This document shows, in pieces, positions 1 to 5,710 of a stretch of 7,177 nt of DNA. The notes under the pieces are model-generated. The model did no database searches. It saw only the letters and a list, made by a program, of their open reading frames with translations, and was not told where the DNA came from. Source of the DNA: Pseudomonadota bacterium (lineage in GTDB: Bacteria > Pseudomonadota > Gammaproteobacteria > JAKAQQ01); NCBI GenBank assembly GCA_021852325.1, contig JAJZNM010000049.1, forward strand, positions 1,626 through 8,802, written 5' to 3'. Position numbers and translations under genes: made by a program. Within the stretch, counting starts at the first letter, position 1. Every line of letters starts with the position of its first letter.

Positions 1-572
1 CGACGCGCGAGCAAGCGGCGACCGGCCTCGACGTGGGCCTCGCCAGGCCCCCTGAGTCCGATCCCGCCCTTCTGGCGCTCGAGGTGGCTCCATCCGCGCA
101 CGAGACGGCTCGCGGCATACTGCAGGCGAGCCAGTTCCACCTGGAGTTTGCCTTCATAACTTTGGGCCCGCTCGGAAAAAATCTCGAGGATGAGCCCCGT
201 TCGGTCCAGGATCGTTGCGCCGGTGGCCTGGTTCAGGTTGCGGGCCTGCACGGAAGTGAGCGCATGGTTGACGATCACGATCGTGCATCCGGTTTCGCGC
301 ACACGCTCGACGAGTTCTTCGACCTTGCCGGATCCGAGGAAATGGGATGGGGTGGTCACAGACCGCCTGCCCGAGACGACACCTCTCGACTCATACCCGC
401 CCGAGCGGGCCAGCTCAATGAGCTCCTCAAGCTGACCTGGGGCATCCCCCTTGGCGCGGCGTGGCTCCTGATGGACCAGGATGACGCCCCGTAGGCGCCT
501 CGCCCCGCGGGATTCAGTTCTCGTCAGTGCCAGATCCGTTTTCCTCCGGGGATTCAGTTTCGGAATATTCAT
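1..572 (-). CDS. hflX: GTPase HflX, N-terminal part (3' end outside window)
   Basis: HflX is a cytoplasmic, ribosome-associated GTPase that splits stalled or stressed 70S ribosomes. From the ATG at 572 the frame stays open to the window edge, giving 190 codons. These cover the HflX N-terminal domain (from RGVILVHQE, residues 29-37) and the linker helices with KLQVELARL and RLVRGWSHLERQKGGIG, very close to the Escherichia and Pseudomonas proteins. The GTP-binding domain lies beyond position 1. The linker motif normally read as GPGETQLE-x-DRR is here GPGEAHVEAGRR (residues 174-185), an unusual variant. The start is uncertain. The ATG at 572 lies inside hfq (59-bp overlap) with AAGG only two bases away. 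A CTG at 533 has a GGAGG at 547-543 with a 9-base spacer and gives an N-terminus nearer the usual family length. No ATG, GTG or TTG lies in frame between them. The family call is very secure, the start is not. Confidence 0.95.
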   Translation of the reverse strand, partial: MNIPKLNPRRKTDLALTRTESRGARRLRGVILVHQEPRRAKGDAPGQLEELIELARSGGYESRGVVSGRRSVTTPSHFLGSGKVEELVERVRETGCTIVIVNHALTSVQARNLNQATGATILDRTGLILEIFSERAQSYEGKLQVELARLQYAASRLVRGWSHLERQKGGIGLRGPGEAHVEAGRRLLAR

Positions 573-792
573 CACCTTCGTCAAGTGAGATCCGACGAGA
601 GGGCACGACGGTCGAGATCGCATGCTTGTAGACCATCTGGCTGACCGAATTCCGCAGAAAGATGACAAACTGGTCGAATGAATCAATCTGACCTTGCAAC
701 TTGATCCCGTTGACCAGGTAGATGGAAACCGGAACCTTGGTTTTGCGCAATGCATTGAGGAACGGCTCTTGAAGGGATTGGCCTTTTGTCAT
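514..792 (-). CDS. hfq: RNA chaperone Hfq
   Basis: Hfq is a hexameric Sm-like protein that binds small RNAs and mRNAs and promotes their pairing; it acts in the cytoplasm. The 92 residues align without gaps to the E. coli core. Q8, Y25, K31, Q41, F42 and the Sm2 segment YKHAISTVVPSR (55-66, with K56 and H57 of the U-binding proximal pore) are all present. The rim basic patch is R16, K17, K19, where E. coli has R16, R17, R19. The C-terminal tail (about 69-92) is shorter than in E. coli and acidic along its whole length (D71, E72, D74, E75, E78, E80, E83, E84, D90, E91). The ATG at 792 has a GGAG at 807-804 with an 11-base spacer. A 110-bp gap separates it from miaA and may hold its own promoter. 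Its last 59 bases may also encode the start of hflX. Confidence 0.99.
   Translation of the reverse strand: MTKGQSLQEPFLNALRKTKVPVSIYLVNGIKLQGQIDSFDQFVIFLRNSVSQMVYKHAISTVVPSRRISLDEGDEYSETESPEENGSGTDEN
543..547 (-). promoter_or_regulatory. Candidate Shine-Dalgarno for hflX (CTG start at 533)
   Basis: A GGAGG lies inside the hfq coding region, nine bases before an in-frame CTG of hflX. It is the best ribosome-binding match near the hflX 5' end and is better placed than the AAGG next to the ATG at 572. It could also be a chance product of the hfq codons for Pro-Glu-Glu. CTG starts are rare, so this is only a candidate. Confidence 0.35.
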
Positions 793-899
793 TGGATTAT
801 CTTCTCCACGCGGCAGACTGCTGGCGACATTGGACAGGGAATTAACGGTACTTCAGGGTATCACGCCGACACGGTTACAACTCTCCGGATTGTCCACAT

Positions 900-908
900 A
901 TTCTAGCA
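900..908 (-). promoter_or_regulatory. Candidate extended -10 promoter for hfq
   Basis: On the minus strand TGCTAGAAT matches an extended -10 (TGn followed by a hexamer with five of six consensus bases). It covers the miaA stop codon TAG. No good -35 is visible 17 bases upstream, which extended -10 promoters can tolerate. Transcription would begin near 893 and leave a leader of about 100 bases before hfq. E. coli also has hfq promoters at the miaA end of the cluster, so the position is sensible. The call rests on one short match. Confidence 0.3.
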
Positions 909-1844
909 CAGGTTCGCTTCGACCCAGCGTCCAACCCATGCATCGAGTTCCCGTTTCCAGCGGGCATCTTCGACGGACCAGCGGACATCCGCCTCGATCG
1001 AGCGGATCCAGGTCATCTGCCGCTTGGCCAGCTGGAGTGTTTCTGTGACAATCGCCCCACGGGTCTCCTCCCAGCCGACCCCAGTCTTCAGGTGGCGCCA
1101 AATGGGCAGGTAACCCACGGATCGGATCGCCGGAAGCGACTCGGTGAGATCCCCGCGCTTCATGAGCCTTGCCACTTCTTCAACCCACCCTTGTTCCAGC
1201 ATGCGGGCAAGCCTTCCATCGATCCGGGTTCGCAGGGCAACCCGGTCCGCCACCTCGAGGATCGCCCGACAACATGGCTGGGGCCGGGTGTGCTCTTGGC
1301 GCTTCCAATATGCCGAGATCGGCTGACCGGTTGATTCATAAACCTCAAGCGAGCGCCCCACTCGCTGGCGGTCATGCGGGTGGATCCTGGCCGCGGCAAG
1401 GGGGTCAATCCGTGCGAGTTCCGCATGGAGCGCGGGCCATCCCTTCGACTCACCCCGTCTCTCGATGTCCCTGCGGACGGCGGGACTCGCGGGAGGCAAG
1501 GGGGCAAGGCCGTTGATCCACGCCCGGAAATAGAGGAAGCTTCCCCCGACGAGGAAGGGCAGACGGCCACGGGCATGGATCGCCTGGACCGCCTGCCGGG
1601 CATCATCCACAAAACGGCCCACCGAATAGGTTTCGGAGGGATCGACCAAGTCGATCAGGTGGTGCGGCACCCGTGCGCGCTCAGCCGGTGTGGGCTTGGC
1701 CGTGCCGATATCGAGTTCCCGGTAGACCATCGAGGAGTCCACGCTCACCACCTCGATCGGGAAGCGGGCCGCGAGCTCGAGAACCTGTTCCGTCTTTCCG
1801 CTGGCCGTTGGGCCCATCAACAGGAACACGGGTATCGCCTGCAT
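903..1844 (-). CDS. miaA: tRNA dimethylallyltransferase MiaA
   Basis: MiaA transfers the dimethylallyl group from dimethylallyl diphosphate to N6 of A37 in tRNAs that read codons starting with U, the first step towards ms2i6A. The protein has 313 residues, the normal length. Visible motifs are the P-loop GPTASGKT (11-18), VDSSMVYR (35-42) followed by DIGTAKP (45-51), VGGSFLYF (99-106, where most relatives have GGT), the ARIHPHDRQRVGRSLEVYE tRNA-binding stretch in the middle, AIRSVGYLPIW, and LAKRQMTWIR near the C-terminus. The GYLP replaces the more usual GYRQ-type sequence, a mild oddity. The ATG at 1844 follows the mutL stop codon by three bases. The only upstream ribosome-site candidate is a GGGGG at 1858-1854 inside the end of mutL, so translation is probably coupled to mutL. 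The reading frame is intact. Confidence 0.98.
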   Translation of the reverse strand: MQAIPVFLLMGPTASGKTEQVLELAARFPIEVVSVDSSMVYRELDIGTAKPTPAERARVPHHLIDLVDPSETYSVGRFVDDARQAVQAIHARGRLPFLVGGSFLYFRAWINGLAPLPPASPAVRRDIERRGESKGWPALHAELARIDPLAAARIHPHDRQRVGRSLEVYESTGQPISAYWKRQEHTRPQPCCRAILEVADRVALRTRIDGRLARMLEQGWVEEVARLMKRGDLTESLPAIRSVGYLPIWRHLKTGVGWEETRGAIVTETLQLAKRQMTWIRSIEADVRWSVEDARWKRELDAWVGRWVEANLC

Positions 1845-1847
1845 CGG

Positions 1848-3602
1848 TCATCGCCCCCGGCGGAAACGCCGGTCAAGCTCGGCATGGTCGAGACGGATCC
1901 AGGTCGGGCGCCCGTGATTGCAGAAATCGCCGGAGGGTGTTTCCTCGAGAGTCCTGAGCAACCCGTTCATCTCCGTGACGGTGAGCTTCCGGCCCGCATG
2001 GACAGCTCCCCGGCAGCCCAAATCCGCGATCACGTCGAGGAACGTTCGGGTCAGACCCTCGAGGCTCCCCACGTCCGGTGGCTCTTGGGCCAGCCGCTCG
2101 AGCGCCAAAACCGAAAGTTCGGAATCGAGGAGCACCGGGTGAGTACGAAGCTGGATACTCTCGGGGCCGGTCGCATCGAGGTCGAAGCCGAACTCGCGGA
2201 GGGTGTCCCGCGACGCCAAGAGGAGGTCGGTCTCTTTCACGCCCAGCGCGAGCGGGATCGGGACGAGGAGGGTTTGAGCCGCAAGGGGTGGCGACTCGAG
2301 TGCCTGTTTCAGCGCTTCGTAGAGGATCCGTTCATGGGCTGCATGAAAATCGATGATGACAAGGCCCGTTGGCGACTCGGACACGATATAGGCGCCCCCG
2401 ATCTCGGCCAGGGCATATCCCAGCCGTGCCGGTTCGTCAAGAGGCGGGGTTCCTCGCGTGTCGATGCCCTTGAGATATTCGAGCGAAGGCTCCGCGACCG
2501 CCCGGGCTTCTCTGCCCTGGCCCTGGGGATATCGGCTAGGCGAGCCGCCCCCGCTCCGTAGGACCGGTGAGCTCGCCGGTGCCGGACCCGGAAGGGTCGC
2601 GGACGCCCCCTTTTGCCAGGCTGCACGGAGCAGGCGCACGATGGCCTGGTGGACGCTCGAGGCATCGCGAAACTTGACTTCGAGTTTCTGGGGGTGAACG
2701 TTGACATCAACAGCGGCGGGCGCAAGGATCAGGTGCGCGACATAGCGAGGCCGGTTCTGGCCATAGAGCACATCCGCATAAGCCTGCCGCACGGCATGGC
2801 GCAACAGCCGGTCCTGGACATTGCGCCCATTCACGAGCCACAACTCGGGAGTCGCCCGGGAAGAGGCTGCGCGGGGTTCGATGAACCAGCCGGTGAGGCG
2901 GATGCCAAGGTGTTCACCCGCAAGATGAATTGCTGAATCGGTGAACTCGGAACCGAGGAGCAATGTCAGGCGCCTCGATTCGGAGTCGAGATCCGTGGCG
3001 GGATCGAGATCGAGCACCCGTTTGCCGTCCTGCGCGAGACGGAACCGGATATCGGGATGGGCGATTGCGAGCCTGCGGAAACACTCGAGGCAGTGCTGGA
3101 ACTCGGTCCGCTCGCTCCGGAGAAAACGTCGCCGGGCCGGAATCTCAAAAAAGAGCTCCGGTGCCTCGACCGTGGTCCCGACAGGATGGGACCGGGGCAC
3201 CGGCCCGGGGTGGGATCCGGACGTCGTGAGTTCATGGCCCGTCTCATCACCTTTCACGCGCGAGGTGATCCGGATTCGGGAAACCGCGGCGATGCTGGCC
3301 AGTGCCTCGCCACGGAATCCGAGCGTCCGGATCGTGGCGAGATCCTCGGGGGTGCGGATTTTGCTCGAAGCATGGGGATGGAGCGCGAGAGCGAGCTCTG
3401 CGGGCGGGATCCCCGAGCCATCGTCGGTGACCCGGATCATCCCGATACCGCCACGCTCGAGATCGACGGAGATGGTGGTCGCACCCGCATCGAGGCTGTT
3501 TTCGATCAGTTCCTTGAGCGCGGAAGCTGGCCGCTCGACGACCTCTCCGGCCGCAATTTGGAGCACGAGATCAGGGGACAGGACTTGGATGGCCATGGCC
3601 AT
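1848..3602 (-). CDS. mutL: DNA mismatch repair protein MutL (endonuclease-type C-terminus)
   Basis: MutL links MutS mismatch recognition to strand incision. Of its 584 residues, about 1-340 form the GHKL ATPase and transducer region: E31 and N35 in KELIENSLDAG, D60 in DDGSGI, GFRGEALASI (95-104), PVGTTVE, LVNGR and VNVHPQKLEVKF. Residues about 345-395 are a low-complexity Pro/Gly/Ser/Arg linker. The C-terminal domain has a probable beta-clamp motif QTLLVP (443-448) and the metal-endonuclease set: DFHA-x2-E-x4-E (418-429), GCRGAVHA (529-536) and CNHGRP (561-566). The family norms are DQHA, ACR and CPHGRP, so three positions depart from consensus while the presumed metal ligands remain. HASSK replaces the usual HATSK. 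E. coli MutL lacks these endonuclease motifs, so this host probably repairs without MutH. The start is ATG at 3602 or, matching the E. coli N-terminus better, ATG at 3596. Neither has a clear Shine-Dalgarno. Confidence 0.98.
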   Translation of the reverse strand: MAMAIQVLSPDLVLQIAAGEVVERPASALKELIENSLDAGATTISVDLERGGIGMIRVTDDGSGIPPAELALALHPHASSKIRTPEDLATIRTLGFRGEALASIAAVSRIRITSRVKGDETGHELTTSGSHPGPVPRSHPVGTTVEAPELFFEIPARRRFLRSERTEFQHCLECFRRLAIAHPDIRFRLAQDGKRVLDLDPATDLDSESRRLTLLLGSEFTDSAIHLAGEHLGIRLTGWFIEPRAASSRATPELWLVNGRNVQDRLLRHAVRQAYADVLYGQNRPRYVAHLILAPAAVDVNVHPQKLEVKFRDASSVHQAIVRLLRAAWQKGASATLPGPAPASSPVLRSGGGSPSRYPQGQGREARAVAEPSLEYLKGIDTRGTPPLDEPARLGYALAEIGGAYIVSESPTGLVIIDFHAAHERILYEALKQALESPPLAAQTLLVPIPLALGVKETDLLLASRDTLREFGFDLDATGPESIQLRTHPVLLDSELSVLALERLAQEPPDVGSLEGLTRTFLDVIADLGCRGAVHAGRKLTVTEMNGLLRTLEETPSGDFCNHGRPTWIRLDHAELDRRFRRGR

Positions 3603-3626
3603 AGTTTAGGCGAGACCGTGCCGGGG

Positions 3627-3649
3627 GACTCCGGGACGGGGCCGGAGTC
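3627..3649 (-). repeat. Perfect hairpin between amiB and mutL
   Basis: GACTCCGG and CCGGAGTC form a perfect 8-bp GC-rich stem around a 7-base loop. The upstream arm on the transcribed (minus) strand begins with the last two bases of the amiB stop codon, and the hairpin fills half of the 45-bp amiB-mutL gap. The bases after it are CCCCCGGCACGG, with no T-run, so it is not an ordinary intrinsic terminator. It may be a pause, mRNA-processing or translation-control element for mutL. The structure is seen in the sequence; the role is inferred. Confidence 0.6.
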
Positions 3650-4967
3650 AGTCGGCGCCGGTCGGCTGGACCGGTATGGTGAGCACCTGGCCGGAGAAGA
3701 GGTTCGCGTTGGAAAGATGGTTGTCGGAGCGGATCTCGTCGGCTGGGACATGGTATCGCAGGGCGATTCCATCAAGGGTATCGCCGGCCTGGACGACATA
3801 GCGGAGGGAATGGTCCCGCGCGGCATCGACCAGGACCGTCTCGGTCCGACGGTTGTGATGGAGATAGCTCAAAATGCCCTGTGCAATGGCATGGGCGATA
3901 CGTTCCCGGAAGGCCGGATCGGCCAGTTCATGCGCCTGCCAGGGATTCGAAATGAAGCCGCACTCGATCAGGATCGATGGCACATCCGGATCGCGCAACA
4001 CCGCAAAGTTGGCCTGGGCCACGGTTTCCCGGTGCAACGGGACCCCCCAGCGCGAAAAATCCCCGATCACATCATCGCCCAGCCTGAGACTTTGATGGAT
4101 GGTCGCGGACTGGGCCAGATTGAGCAGTACTTCGCGCAATACGCGGCTTTTATCCTTGAGATTCACCGAGTAGACATGCCCATAGATCCGTTCCACGCTG
4201 TTCTCGCTGTGTGCGAGCCAGCGCGCCTCGGCATCCGTTGCGCCATGCTGGGAAAGCGCAAAAACCGTTGCCCCATCGATCGCGCGCACCGGATAGGAAT
4301 CCGCATGGATCGCGACGAAGACGTTCCCGTGGGCCCGCTCGCAGATCTCGCGCCTTTGTCTCAACCCGACGTAGTAATCGCCCGTGCGGGTCATGACCAC
4401 CCGAAGTCCCGGAATTCCCTTTAAGAGCGCACGGACATCGAGTCCCACTGAAAGGGTGACGATCTTTTCCATGAGCCCGTTCGGGCCGATGGCGCCGGAA
4501 TCGATGCCACCATGTCCTGGGTCGAGACAGACCACGACCGGGCCGATCCGCGGGATCGCCTGGTCGAGGCTCACCACCGGCTCGGGATCCCGCACCCGGG
4601 GCTCAAGATTCAGCACGAGATCGTTCCGGGTTGGGCCCGTCGGGTCAAAAGATTGCGGCAATACGGCTTGCCGAAGATCAAAGACGAGCCGCAACATATG
4701 GGTGTGCTGACCCATGCGGACGTCGCGCACGAGGCCCGTCCCCGGTGGCAGCCCGGAAAGCCGGGGGACGGTGCCCCGGAGGTCGATCACAAGCCGGTTC
4801 GGGTCACTCAGGGTGAAGACGGTGTCATGCACCGCCTGACTCAGTTTGATGCGGATTTCCGTGCCTTGGGAGCCAGGCCTCAGGAATACACCCTCAAGAA
4901 ACGGCTGTCCGAGAACTGGATGCACCCCAAGGATGATCAGCACGAACGCCAAAAGGACCTTCTTCAC
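3648..4967 (-). CDS. amiB: N-acetylmuramoyl-L-alanine amidase (AmiB type, AMIN + Amidase_3 + LysM)
   Basis: AmiB is a periplasmic zinc amidase that cuts the bond between N-acetylmuramic acid and L-alanine to split the septum during division. Numbered from the upstream ATG at 5015 (subtract 16 for the GTG start), the protein has a signal peptide (17-36, hydrophobic core LLAFVLIILGV, likely cleavage after VLG), an AMIN domain (about 40-137), an Amidase_3 domain (about 159-386) and a C-terminal LysM domain (about 404-448). Zinc ligands are H168 in DPGHGG, E183 and H237 in IHAD; the catalytic E351 lies in IECGFISN. The segment 260-320, with VNLKDKSRVLREVLLNLAQSA, matches the inserted helix that blocks the active site until an EnvC-like LytM factor binds. 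I chose GTG at 4967 because it has AGGA at 4979-4976 with an 8-base spacer and starts exactly at the signal peptide. The ATG at 5015 has no ribosome site and adds 16 residues. Confidence 0.97.
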   Translation of the reverse strand: MKKVLLAFVLIILGVHPVLGQPFLEGVFLRPGSQGTEIRIKLSQAVHDTVFTLSDPNRLVIDLRGTVPRLSGLPPGTGLVRDVRMGQHTHMLRLVFDLRQAVLPQSFDPTGPTRNDLVLNLEPRVRDPEPVVSLDQAIPRIGPVVVCLDPGHGGIDSGAIGPNGLMEKIVTLSVGLDVRALLKGIPGLRVVMTRTGDYYVGLRQRREICERAHGNVFVAIHADSYPVRAIDGATVFALSQHGATDAEARWLAHSENSVERIYGHVYSVNLKDKSRVLREVLLNLAQSATIHQSLRLGDDVIGDFSRWGVPLHRETVAQANFAVLRDPDVPSILIECGFISNPWQAHELADPAFRERIAHAIAQGILSYLHHNRRTETVLVDAARDHSLRYVVQAGDTLDGIALRYHVPADEIRSDNHLSNANLFSGQVLTIPVQPTGAD

Positions 4968-4975
4968 CTGAACTG

Positions 4976-4979
4976 TCCT
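4976..4979 (-). promoter_or_regulatory. Shine-Dalgarno that favours the GTG start of amiB
   Basis: AGGA lies eight bases before the GTG at 4967. The upstream candidates ATG 5015 and ATG 4997 have no purine-rich site before them. The GTG start gives a compact signal peptide opening with Met-Lys-Lys. Confidence 0.6.
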
Positions 4980-5010
4980 GACCCCAATCAAGCCCATCGC
5001 GGTAGAGATA

Positions 5011-5135
5011 ATCATAAAACAATATTATTTTCAACTATCTCATTGGGATAGGCAATTAATATCGATAAATTATGAGAACTATAATCCGTCGTATATCTCG
5101 TAACTACATGATATATATATTTTTTATAATATGAT
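5011..5135 (-). promoter_or_regulatory. AT-rich island, probable promoter region of amiB-mutL-miaA-hfq-hflX
   Basis: Positions 5011-5130 contain 28 G or C in 120 bases (23%), whereas the next 100 bases (5141-5240) contain 67. No credible gene lies here. Several -10-like hexamers occur on the minus strand: TATAGT at 5083-5078 with TAGTTA 17 bases upstream (5106-5101), CATAAT at 5074-5069, and TATGAT at 5016-5011. No -35 is strong. The position just upstream of amiB, in the only large gap of the cluster, fits a promoter with AT-rich upstream DNA. The stretch 5111-5130 contains no G or C at all. The exact promoter cannot be chosen by eye. Confidence 0.5.
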
Positions 5136-5164
5136 CCCCGGTGACGCCCGAGTCACAGACGATC
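5133..5164. promoter_or_regulatory. Symmetric palindrome, candidate operator
   Basis: The arrangement GATC-N4-GTGAC-N6-GTCAC-N4-GATC is symmetric about 5148/5149, and 11 of the 16 base positions pair. It sits exactly at the border of the AT-rich island, upstream of amiB. The size and symmetry suit a dimeric DNA-binding protein. The spacing does not match a CRP/FNR site, and I recognise no specific regulator. GATC is itself a palindrome, so the outer arms add less weight than they seem to. Confidence 0.35.
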
Positions 5165-5199
5165 CGAAAGTCTCACGCACTCCCAAAGCCCGGCCCGGC

Positions 5200-5231
5200 C
5201 CCCAGCGCATCCCGGTCAACCGCGCCTGGGG
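5200..5231. repeat. GC-rich hairpin downstream of tsaE
   Basis: CCCCA-GCGC pairs with GCGC-c-TGGGG, giving nine base pairs with one bulged C and a 13-base loop. It begins about 20 bases after the tsaE stop codon. On the plus strand it is followed by ATTTT, a weak terminator look, but no plus-strand gene reads into it. On the minus strand, the direction of tsaE, GC-rich sequence follows with no U-run. It could protect the 3' end of the nnr-tsaE mRNA or mark the end of that unit. Confidence 0.4.
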
Positions 5232-5252
5232 ATTTTCCGAGACCCGAGGTGC

Positions 5253-5705
5253 CTAATCCGCCTGGGACAAACCAAGCGCATGCGCGTACGAGAGACACGG
5301 GGTCGTGACCGCGACCCGGCGTCCGTGATCCGCGTATGCGAACGCACAGTGGAGGTCGGCGGGCGGCGTGGCCCACCCCCCGCGCTCCGGCCATTCGATG
5401 AAGAGGAGCGCCTCTCCGACGCAGTCACGCAACCCGAGGTTTTCGAGTTCACGGGCACCGCGCAGCCTGAAAAGGTCGGTATGCACGATCTTGAGATCCC
5501 CATGGTCATAGCATTCAAGCAGTGTGAAACTCGGGCTGCGGACGGTATCCCGCAATCCCAGGTGAGCAAGCCAGAAACGGACGAATGTCGTCTTGCCGAC
5601 ACCGAGAGGCCCCGCAAGGTGGACTACCGCCGGATCCGATCCCACGGCATCCGCACAGTTCCCGGCGAATCCCTCGAGCGCGGAGAGATCAGGGATGGGG
5701 CGCAT
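5253..5705 (-). CDS. tsaE: tRNA threonylcarbamoyladenosine biosynthesis ATPase TsaE
   Basis: TsaE (YjeE) is the small ATPase that supports the TsaB-TsaD complex in making t6A at position 37 of tRNAs reading ANN codons. The 150 residues match the usual family length. Motifs are the P-loop GPLGVGKTT (32-40), switch-like SPSFTLLE (57-64), HTDLFRL (75-81, D77) and FIEWPE (102-107). The P-loop usually starts GDLG; here Asp is replaced by Pro, worth noting but probably tolerated. The frame is open further upstream to 5798, but that part overlaps nnr and has no family similarity. ATG 5705 has GAGG at 5717-5714 with an 8-base spacer, starts at the conserved N-terminus, and lies five bases after the nnr stop codon. 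The Shine-Dalgarno abuts that stop codon, so translation is probably coupled to nnr. Confidence 0.97.
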   Translation of the reverse strand: MRPIPDLSALEGFAGNCADAVGSDPAVVHLAGPLGVGKTTFVRFWLAHLGLRDTVRSPSFTLLECYDHGDLKIVHTDLFRLRGARELENLGLRDCVGEALLFIEWPERGGWATPPADLHCAFAYADHGRRVAVTTPCLSYAHALGLSQAD

Positions 5706-5710
5706 TCCTT

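Noticed and set aside
33..494. Plus-strand frame of 153 codons at the left edge
   Set aside because: The minus strand here encodes the HflX N-domain, recognisable residue by residue; the plus frame has no such support.
1374..2561. Long open frame on the plus strand (395 codons) opposite miaA and mutL
   Set aside because: It lies fully antisense to two clearly recognised genes, has no recognisable domain, and long antisense frames are common in GC-rich coding DNA.
3627..3649. Intrinsic terminator between amiB and mutL
   Set aside because: The hairpin is strong, but CCCCCGG follows it on the transcribed strand instead of a U-run.
3057..4424. Long open frame on the plus strand (455 codons) opposite mutL and amiB
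   Set aside because: It crosses the boundary between two real minus-strand genes and shows no family resemblance; it is a shadow of their codon bias.
5005..5030. Fur box
   Set aside because: GATAATCAT at 5006-5014 resembles part of a Fur site, but the rest of the inverted-repeat consensus is absent and the surrounding DNA is AT-rich.
5011..5135. MITE or other small mobile element
   Set aside because: The ends share only six inverted bases, easily expected by chance in AT-rich DNA, and no flanking target duplication is visible.
5141..5156. CRP/FNR-type site
   Set aside because: The half-sites are GTGAC and GTCAC six bases apart. A CRP site needs TGTGA-N6-TCACA, and here TGTGA and TCAC are eight apart, so the spacing is wrong.
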